From JAGMXM01 sp964458325 (lineage in GTDB: Bacteria; Verrucomicrobiota; Verrucomicrobiia; Limisphaerales; UBA1319), in contig CAYWIM010000071.1 in the NCBI GenBank assembly GCA_964458325.1, forward strand, positions 1 through 25,338: a DNA stretch of 25,338 nt, written 5' to 3'. A program made the translations under genes and the position numbers. The notes beneath the pieces are model-generated. The model saw nothing but the letters and a program-made list of their open reading frames with translations. It ran no database searches and was not told the origin of the DNA. Of this stretch, positions 16,003 to 21,625 are shown piece by piece. Positions within the stretch are counted from its first letter, which is position 1; each line of letters starts with the position of its first letter.

Positions 16003-16648
16003 ATTCTCGTCGGCCCATCGGGGAGTGGCGGTGATCGGCGCGGGGCCGGACAACGGTCCGGCGCTGGCGGGACAGACGGTCCTCATCGATGACGACCGCG
16101 CGTCGGGGATGGCGCAGGTGTCGGATACTCTCCGGAAGTGCGGAGTGGCCCGGGAGGAGATCGACGCGATCGCCGTTGGGCTTGGGCCCGGATCCTACAC
16201 GGGCATCCGCGCCGCCATTGCCATGGCCCAGGGTTGGCAACTGGCTCGCAGCATCCCATCGATCGGCCTGGCCAGCACCGACTGCCTGGCCGCCCAGATC
16301 CACGCGGCCGGCGGCCGGGGCCGGCTCCGGCTGGCCATCGACGCGCAGCGCCTCGAGTATTATCTGGCCGGGTATCTCCTCGACGAATCCGGCCCGAGCC
16401 TCGCGACCCCGCTGCGCCTGGCCAGCGCTGCGGACGTCACCGCCGATCTCACCGAGGGCGAGCGCCTGCTGGGGCCGGACCTGGCCCGGAGGTTTCCGGG
16501 GGCCGCTGACGCATATCCGGACGCAGCGTGGCTGGGCCGCCTGGCCTGGAGCCGGCGGTGCTTCACCCCTGCCGATCGGCTCGAACCCATCTATCTGCGC
16601 CCGGCATCCTTCGTCAAGGCGCCTCCCCCGCGATCGATCCGGCTCTAG
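15983..16648 (+). CDS. tsaB: tRNA t6A biosynthesis protein TsaB
   Basis: The 221-residue protein is the non-catalytic ASKHA-fold partner of TsaD. It starts MKILALEFSSAHRGVAV and has the diagnostic AVGLGPGSYTGIRAAIAMAQG, LASTDCLAAQ, LRLAIDAQRLEYYLAGY and the C-terminal LEPIYLRPASF. The usual His of the RxHSExL segment is replaced (SGMAQVSDTL), a mild divergence. TsaD and TsaC are not in the window. It overlaps tsaE by 20 nt. Its stop (TAG, 16646-16648) shares the palindrome CTAG with the stop of the convergent DUF4197 gene, leaving no room for a terminator. Confidence 0.92.
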   Translation: MKILALEFSSAHRGVAVIGAGPDNGPALAGQTVLIDDDRASGMAQVSDTLRKCGVAREEIDAIAVGLGPGSYTGIRAAIAMAQGWQLARSIPSIGLASTDCLAAQIHAAGGRGRLRLAIDAQRLEYYLAGYLLDESGPSLATPLRLASAADVTADLTEGERLLGPDLARRFPGAADAYPDAAWLGRLAWSRRCFTPADRLEPIYLRPASFVKAPPPRSIRL

Positions 16649-17577
16649 TTCTTGAACACTTCCTTGAGGGCGGCCGTTCCGCGGGCGGCGGGGTCAGCGC
16701 GGATGACGACTTCCTGCGATGCCCACTGGTTGGTGATGGCCTTCCAGAGCCCCTGGGCCACGTGCGATTCGATGTCGACAGCCGGGCCGGCCCCCAGCAC
16801 CGATCCGAGCAGACCGCCGCCCCGGACCATCACGCTGCTATAGGCATCGCGCAGGTTGGTATCGAGGCCGGCCTGCTGGACCAGCGAGAGCAATCGCGGC
16901 TGCATTTCCTGTCCGTGCGTCGCCACGAAGGATCGGGTTGCGGCGGCCGTGTTGCCGCTGACGATGGCGGCCGGATCGTCGGTCTGGAAACGGGCGGCGG
17001 TTTGAGAGAGCAGGGCGATCGCCCCGGGCGCGGCCTTTTCGGCGGCCAGATTCATGGCGGTCATCAGCGCCTGGCTCTTGCGCCGGTCAAAGGACGTCAC
17101 GCCCGTCGGGATCTGGATCTGCTGGGTGATGTTGCTCGAGAAACTGCCCGGAGCGGCCACCTTGTTAGACGAGGCGAACAGCCCCTGAGTGAGCAGATCG
17201 CGCACTGCCTGCAGCTGCTGGGCCTTAACCACCGCCGGATCGGGGGCTGTCTTCTTGACCTCCGGTTTCACCTCGGTCTTCACCTCCGGCTTCGCCTGCG
17301 CGATCGGGATCAGCCCGGGAATGGGCGGCTTGCTCGACTCGACGGGCAGCAGCAGCTGGCCCTGCGCATTGTAAAGATTCGTCTTCACCAAGGCGTTGGT
17401 CACGACGACATAATTGGTCACGATCACCGCATTGGTCTGGAAGGTGTAATTGGTGATGATCTGCATGAACGCAGGCCGGGTATCGAGGATTGCCTGCGCC
17501 TGCGCGCCGCATGCCGCCCACCCGAGGCCGGCCGCCAGAATCGCCAATCCGAACATTCTCGCAAACCTTGGTTTCAT
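16645..17577 (-). CDS. secreted DUF4197 protein with TN-rich N-terminus
   Basis: The 310-residue protein begins with a Sec signal peptide (basic MKPRFAR, hydrophobic core, cleavage likely after CGAQAQA near residue 29). Residues about 40-66 are rich in TN dipeptides (ITNYTFQTN, VTNYVVVTN), typical of secreted Verrucomicrobiota proteins. Next comes a Lys/Glu/Pro linker with repeated EVK(T/P). The C-terminal two thirds match DUF4197: a first block ending in NITQQIQIP, then MNLAAEKAAPGAIALL, IVSGNTAAATRSF, and the terminal IRADPAARGTAALKEVF. The biochemical role of DUF4197 is unknown; it is periplasmic or envelope-associated. A strong promoter places its start codon at or within 3 nt of the transcription start. 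It lies 53 nt after the DUF1844 gene on the same strand. Confidence 0.85.
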   Translation of the reverse strand: MKPRFARMFGLAILAAGLGWAACGAQAQAILDTRPAFMQIITNYTFQTNAVIVTNYVVVTNALVKTNLYNAQGQLLLPVESSKPPIPGLIPIAQAKPEVKTEVKPEVKKTAPDPAVVKAQQLQAVRDLLTQGLFASSNKVAAPGSFSSNITQQIQIPTGVTSFDRRKSQALMTAMNLAAEKAAPGAIALLSQTAARFQTDDPAAIVSGNTAAATRSFVATHGQEMQPRLLSLVQQAGLDTNLRDAYSSVMVRGGGLLGSVLGAGPAVDIESHVAQGLWKAITNQWASQEVVIRADPAARGTAALKEVFKN

Positions 17578-17586
17578 AGCAGGGTT

Positions 17587-17615
17587 ATTCTAATCGCATT
17601 CCGAATCGATCTCAA
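17587..17615 (-). promoter_or_regulatory. sigma70-like promoter of the DUF4197 gene, leaderless geometry
   Basis: Minus strand: TTGAGA (17615-17610), a 17-nt spacer and TAGAAT (17592-17587). The -10 box ends 9 nt before the ATG at 17577, predicting a leader of 0-3 nt. This is one of the best promoter matches in the window. Confidence 0.6.
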
Positions 17616-17629
17616 TCTCGAGTTCGCAC

Positions 17630-18043
17630 TCAGTATTTCTTGGTGAATTTCTTGTGTGATTCGCCCGAATCGGTTTCGGGCTTGGGGGCAGCCGGACCCG
17701 TGTCGGCGGAAGCAGCCTGCGCCGCGGCGGGGGGTGGGGCGGGAGATTCCATGGCCTCGACGTAGCTCAGTTGCAGGGTCATCAAGGTCTGCCGCAGAAG
17801 CTGGTCTTCAGGGGGTTGGAGGTTGCCCTGGGTCTTGCGCTGGAGCATTTCGAGGGTGTCGATAATCACGCGCGCCGCATCCAGATCGGTCGAGGCCTGC
17901 CCGGTCTCCGGGTGCGCGAGGCGCCCGAGGAACATCAAGGCCAGGTTCGATTGCTGCAGCACCAATTGGGCAAACAGCGCCGAATCCATGTCGCCGGAAT
18001 CGGCGCCGGCGCAGGGGCCGGAGGATGGGGTGATCTCGCTCAT
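17630..18043 (-). CDS. DUF1844 domain protein
   Basis: The 137-residue protein has the DUF1844 core: FAQLVLQQSNLALMFLGRL, HPETGQASTDLDAARVIIDTLEML and QRKTQGNLQPPEDQLLRQTLMTLQLSYVE are the conserved segments (about residues 24-98). The C-terminal 35 residues are Ala/Pro-rich and end with a basic KKFTKKY. No signal peptide is present, so it is probably cytoplasmic. The family's function is unknown. The start overlaps the Lon N-domain gene stop by ATGA (18040-18043), implying coupled translation. Confidence 0.87.
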   Translation of the reverse strand: MSEITPSSGPCAGADSGDMDSALFAQLVLQQSNLALMFLGRLAHPETGQASTDLDAARVIIDTLEMLQRKTQGNLQPPEDQLLRQTLMTLQLSYVEAMESPAPPPAAAQAASADTGPAAPKPETDSGESHKKFTKKY

Positions 18044-18723
18044 GAGTCCGTGCTCTGATTTTTTCGTTGAATCTCCCTGTGGAGGAAATGGATGACGAGC
18101 TGCATGCGGCTTTTCAGGTCGACGCTTTCCAGGACGCTTTGCCGCTCCTCGGTATCGGTGAGGAGCGTGCAGGAGACGAGGTCGGCCACCTGGCCCGGAT
18201 CCTTCAGCTCCGCCAGATAATGGGTGAACTGATCCATCGAGACGGCGACCGCCGAGTCCGGGGCCACGGCCGAGTCGATGGTCCCCGGCAGGTTCAAGGG
18301 CATGACGGGCAATCCTTGCGCGAGCCGCTGCTGCACCAGCCGGCGCAGATGGTTGGTCAGAGGCGCCAGGGCGTCGGGATCCTCCATCGGCGTCGGCAGG
18401 GGCGCCACGCGCCGGACCTGATACGGCCGGGTCCGGACCGACTCGTGCACGCGGACCCGCAGCAGTCCCTGAAGCACGACGTAGGACGTCTTGTCCGGGC
18501 GGGTCACCGCCACACGAATCATGCCCAGGCCGGCCACGGGGGAGGGAATCTCGCGGACGCGGCCCTGCTTCTGTTTGGCGACCGCAAAGAGACGATGGCT
18601 CTCGAGGGCATCGGCCAGCATCCGCCGGTAGCGCGGTTCGAAGATGTACAAGGGCAGCAGCGCTCCCGGGAACAAAATGGCGCCCGGCAGCGTCATCACC
18701 GGAACCTCACACGGCAATTCCAT
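18040..18723 (-). CDS. Lon N-terminal (substrate-binding) domain protein without protease
   Basis: The 227-residue protein consists of a stand-alone LON substrate-binding domain: VPVMTLPGAILFPGALLPLYIFEPRYRRM at the N-terminus, FAVAKQKQGR, GLGMIRVAVTRPDKTSYVVLQGLLRVRV, then a helical C-terminal half ending in SRMQLVIHFLHREIQRK. The AAA+ and Ser-Lys protease domains of full Lon are absent, as is normal for this widespread family, whose job is unclear (possibly substrate or ligand binding). It starts at 18723 with a leaderless-type promoter just upstream, and its stop overlaps the DUF1844 start. The GGAGG at 18724-18729 (minus strand) lies too close to the ATG to be a normal ribosome site. Confidence 0.9.
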   Translation of the reverse strand: MELPCEVPVMTLPGAILFPGALLPLYIFEPRYRRMLADALESHRLFAVAKQKQGRVREIPSPVAGLGMIRVAVTRPDKTSYVVLQGLLRVRVHESVRTRPYQVRRVAPLPTPMEDPDALAPLTNHLRRLVQQRLAQGLPVMPLNLPGTIDSAVAPDSAVAVSMDQFTHYLAELKDPGQVADLVSCTLLTDTEERQSVLESVDLKSRMQLVIHFLHREIQRKNQSTDS

Positions 18724-18729
18724 GCCTCC

Positions 18730-18758
18730 ATCATGGATCAGAGCGGGGCCGAATGCAA
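18730..18758 (-). promoter_or_regulatory. possible promoter of the Lon N-domain gene, leaderless geometry
   Basis: Minus strand: TTGCAT (18758-18753), a 17-nt spacer and CATGAT (18735-18730). Six nucleotides separate the -10 box from the ATG, the same -10 sequence and spacing as at the AEC permease (164-169). Confidence 0.35.
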
Positions 18759-18786
18759 CCTGCGCCTCGATGGCTTAGGTGTCCGT

Positions 18787-18820
18787 TTCACAAATACGAT
18801 CACGGAACCTGATTTGTGAA
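18787..18820. repeat. 9-bp perfect inverted repeat between korB and the Lon N-domain gene
   Basis: TTCACAAAT (18787-18795) and ATTTGTGAA (18812-18820) are exact reverse complements separated by 16 nt. The element starts 9 nt past the korB stop. No T-run follows on either strand. It could be a korAB 3'-end structure or a protein-binding operator for the gene downstream. Its AT-rich arms stand out from the surrounding GC-rich DNA. Confidence 0.5.
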
Positions 18821-18828
18821 TCGACCAC

Positions 18829-19728
18829 TCAGGGCCGTGTTTGAAAGAGATCGAGGATGTCGTTCCGGGGGAGGGATCGAGGTTCCAGGTCCTGGTGGCG
18901 CTCCCGGGCCATCGATTCGAACGTGGCGGCCGGGGAGGGGCAGCGGTAAAAGATCCCGGTGTAGAGCTTTTCCCCATAGGCGCGCGCCAGCTCGGTGGCT
19001 TTCATGAAATCCGAGGGGTCATGGCCCAGCGCCTCGAGCTTTTCGATGCGGAGCTTCTGCGCCTTCAGCTGGAACTTCTCCTCGCCGTAAGTGACGCAGG
19101 GGGACTGGACGTTGATGAACGCGAACCCGGGATAGCGGATGCCCGCCTCGATGAGCGCCGTCAGGCCGTCCATGTCGGCGGGCGCGCCCTGGGCGACGAA
19201 GCCCGCCCCGTAGGCGAGGACATACAGGAGCGGGTTGACGGGCTCTTCGAGGCTGCCGTAGGAGGAGGAGACGGTTCTAAGGCCGCGGGGCGATGTGGGC
19301 GAGAGCTGCCCCTTGGTGAGGCCGTAAATCTGGTTGTCCATGCAGATGTAAGTGAGATCTACGTTGCGCCGGATCGCATGCGCCACATGGTTGCCGCCGA
19401 TCGAGAAGCCATCGCCGTCCCCGCCCGCGACCAGGACCAGGAGGTCGGGGTTGGCCAGCTTGATGCCCTGGGCGATGGGCAAGGCCCGCCCATGAATGCT
19501 GTTGAATCCGTAGCAGTTCGTGTAGCCCGGAATCCGGCTTGAACAGCCGATGCCCGACACGAGCGCGATCTCGTGCGGCGGGCGGCCCACGGCAGCCAGA
19601 GCCCGGTAAAGGGCGGTCGCCACGCCGAAATCGCCGCAGCCGGCGCACCAGATCGGCTTGAGGTTGCTCCGGTAATCCTTGGTGGTGTAAGGCTGGGAAC
19701 CGGCGGGAGCAGGGGTGGGAGCAGTCAT
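18829..19728 (-). CDS. korB: 2-oxoacid:ferredoxin oxidoreductase beta subunit
   Basis: The 299-residue subunit binds thiamine diphosphate and a [4Fe-4S] cluster. It has IWCAGCGDFGV (Cys28, Cys31), SGIGCSSRIPGY (Cys62), a further Cys in VQSPCVTYG, and the TPP/Mg motif GGDGDGFSIGGNH followed by DNQIYGLTKGQLSPTS. These are typical of KorB of the two-subunit 2-oxoglutarate (or related 2-oxoacid) enzyme. The reaction oxidatively decarboxylates a 2-oxoacid with CoA and passes electrons to ferredoxin, and may run reductively. It lies 9 nt after korA in the same operon. The specific substrate, 2-oxoglutarate rather than pyruvate, is inferred from the gamma-alpha fused partner. Confidence 0.92.
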   Translation of the reverse strand: MTAPTPAPAGSQPYTTKDYRSNLKPIWCAGCGDFGVATALYRALAAVGRPPHEIALVSGIGCSSRIPGYTNCYGFNSIHGRALPIAQGIKLANPDLLVLVAGGDGDGFSIGGNHVAHAIRRNVDLTYICMDNQIYGLTKGQLSPTSPRGLRTVSSSYGSLEEPVNPLLYVLAYGAGFVAQGAPADMDGLTALIEAGIRYPGFAFINVQSPCVTYGEEKFQLKAQKLRIEKLEALGHDPSDFMKATELARAYGEKLYTGIFYRCPSPAATFESMARERHQDLEPRSLPRNDILDLFQTRP

Positions 19729-19737
19729 GATGGGAAT

Positions 19738-21528
19738 TTATCGGGTCAGGGCGGATGTGCTGGGAACGGCGGCCGGATCGAGACCAGCCAGGGATCGGAT
19801 CTGGCCAGCGATCTCGTCGGGGCTGAACGGATTGGCGCCGCTGCGGGCCAGGGAATGGCACGGGCACGGCAGATCGACAAACATTCGGATGAGCCGATAC
19901 AGCTGGCCCAGGTGAGATTGCTCGACCACCAGGCAGACGCGCAGCGAGGCGAAGAACCGGCGGTACACCTTTTCGGCGACCGGATAGAGCAGGCGGGGCG
20001 CCAGGGCCTGGACCGCCAGGCCTTCCCGCTGAAGATCGCGCACCGCCTCGATCATGGGGCCCGCCACGCTGCCCCATCCAATCACGCCGATCGGCGCATC
20101 CGAAGCCCCCTCCCGCGCGAAGAGGTCATCCCGCTCGCCCAGCGGGGCCAGCTTCCGGATCCGCTTTTCGTTCATCCGGGCGTGGACCGCACCGTTGGCC
20201 GACGGCGCCCCGTTTTCGTTGTGTTCGATGCCGGAGGCGAGATGGTTGCCGCCGGGCATGCCGGGATGGCTGATCGGGCTGATGCCGTCGGGCGTGATCC
20301 GGTAGCGCACATAAGGGCCGAGCTCGCCCGCGGCGGGGCGCCGGCGCTCGATCCGCTCGAGCTTGGTGGTGTCGATCGGATCGATCGTCTCCTTCCGCTG
20401 CGCCAGCTCCTGGTCGGACAACACGATCACCGGCGTCTGGTATTGCTCGGCGATATTGAATGCTTCGACGGTGACCGGGAACACATCCGCGACCGTGATC
20501 GGAGCCAGCACGGGCCGCACGACATCGCCGTGGGCGGAAAAGGCCGCCGCCCAGAGGTCGCTCTGCTCGCTCTTGGTCGGAAGGCCGGTGGAAGGCCCAC
20601 CGCGCTGCACGTCCACGCAGACCAGCGGCAGCTCGGCAATGGTCGCCAGGCCGAGCATCTCCCCTTTCAACGACAGGCCCGGTCCGGAGGTGGCGGTCAT
20701 CGCCTTCTTTCCGGCAAACGAAGCGCCCACCACCGCCCCCAGGCCGGCGATCTCATCCTCCGCCTGCAGCAGCACCCCTCCGTGCTTCCAGATCTCCCGG
20801 TTCAGGAACTGCATGATCTCCGAGGAAGGTGTGATCGGGTAGCCCCCGAAGAACTCGCAGCCGGCGAATATGGCAGCGGCGCCGCACATGTCATTGCCGT
20901 CGGTCAGCAGCTTGGGATTCCGCCGCGCCGGCGGAGGCAAACGCCTCGAGCCGGATCCCAGCGGATGCTGGGCGGCATAGTCGAGCCCCGCCTGGAAAGC
21001 GCGGTCGTTGCCGGCCTGGACCTCGGCGCCCTTGCCGGCAAACTTTCGCCCTATGCCCGCCCGGATGGACTCTTCGGGCAGACCGAACCACCCCGACAGC
21101 AGCCCCAGCACGACCGTGTTCTTGGCCTTGAGTGTCCCCGCCGTCTCCTGGGCCATATGCGCGATCGGCACCGGCACGGCAAGCGCCGGCCGCGGACTCT
21201 CGAGCGGGATCTGGTCGGGGGCCATCCCCGTCGCCTGCTCGTAGATCACCACGGTCTCCGCCCCGACCAGGAGCTCCCCGCCAAACTTCAGAAAATCCTC
21301 CCAGTTCAACGCCACCGCAACCTGCAGCGCCCCCCCCGCGCTCAGGATCGGATCCACCGACACCCGCAGCCGACAGGACGATTCCCCGCCCCGAATCTGG
21401 GAGCCGAAACTCTTGGTGAGGATCGCGTAGTACCCCTCGCTTGCGGCCGCCGCAATCAGCGATTCGCCCGCCGAGACGATGCCATCGCCACCCGCACCCG
21501 CCATTCCGATGACCAGATCTGAAATCAT
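19738..21528 (-). CDS. korA: 2-oxoacid:ferredoxin oxidoreductase alpha subunit (gamma-alpha fusion)
   Basis: The 596-residue subunit fuses a gamma domain to the alpha domain, the standard KorA layout. The gamma domain (about 1-190) has LVIGMAGAGGDGIVSAGE, LTKSFGSQIRGGESSCRLRV and the VGLL-type region FGGELLVGAETVV. The alpha domain (from about 200) has GNDMCGAAAIFAGCEFFGGYPITPSSEIM, the invariant ATSGPGLSLKGE, and RGGPSTGLPTKSEQSDL, followed by a C-terminal domain with VIGWGSVAGPM. No ferredoxin-like delta domain is present. The start is taken at MISDLVIG (21528); the longer open frame to 21729 is shadow. A promoter with a -10 box 8 nt from the ATG overlooks a 97-nt region shared with the divergent cytochrome gene. 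Confidence 0.93.
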   Translation of the reverse strand: MISDLVIGMAGAGGDGIVSAGESLIAAAASEGYYAILTKSFGSQIRGGESSCRLRVSVDPILSAGGALQVAVALNWEDFLKFGGELLVGAETVVIYEQATGMAPDQIPLESPRPALAVPVPIAHMAQETAGTLKAKNTVVLGLLSGWFGLPEESIRAGIGRKFAGKGAEVQAGNDRAFQAGLDYAAQHPLGSGSRRLPPPARRNPKLLTDGNDMCGAAAIFAGCEFFGGYPITPSSEIMQFLNREIWKHGGVLLQAEDEIAGLGAVVGASFAGKKAMTATSGPGLSLKGEMLGLATIAELPLVCVDVQRGGPSTGLPTKSEQSDLWAAAFSAHGDVVRPVLAPITVADVFPVTVEAFNIAEQYQTPVIVLSDQELAQRKETIDPIDTTKLERIERRRPAAGELGPYVRYRITPDGISPISHPGMPGGNHLASGIEHNENGAPSANGAVHARMNEKRIRKLAPLGERDDLFAREGASDAPIGVIGWGSVAGPMIEAVRDLQREGLAVQALAPRLLYPVAEKVYRRFFASLRVCLVVEQSHLGQLYRLIRMFVDLPCPCHSLARSGANPFSPDEIAGQIRSLAGLDPAAVPSTSALTR

Positions 21529-21536
21529 AAGGCTCG

Positions 21537-21566
21537 CTTGTACCGAAAAGGTGGGCGCATTGAAAA
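21537..21566 (-). promoter_or_regulatory. possible korAB promoter, leaderless geometry
   Basis: Minus strand: TTTTCA (21566-21561), an 18-nt spacer and TACAAG (21542-21537). The -10 box ends 8 nt before the korA ATG. The -10 hexamer is identical to that proposed for rbsB. Confidence 0.4.
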
Positions 21567-21589
21567 GCCCCTTTTGCGCTCCTGCGGTT

Positions 21590-21618
21590 TTGACGCGCAG
21601 CCGCCGGCAGGCTACAAC
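21590..21618 (+). promoter_or_regulatory. sigma70-like promoter of the pentaheme cytochrome gene, leaderless geometry
   Basis: TTGACG (21590-21595), a 17-nt spacer and TACAAC (21613-21618). Seven nucleotides follow before the ATG at 21626, predicting a leader of 0-1 nt. It rules out the longer open frame that begins at 21479. Confidence 0.6.
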
Positions 21619-21625
21619 GGCTGAT

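Noticed and set aside
18787..18820. CRP-type operator or intrinsic terminator
   Set aside because: The 16-nt centre does not fit the 6-nt spacer of a CRP site, and there is no T-run on either strand. It is kept only as an unexplained inverted repeat.
21479..21625. Upstream extension of the cytochrome frame
   Set aside because: It would lie within korA and its promoter region and would bury the signal peptide. The promoter at 21590-21618 points to 21626.
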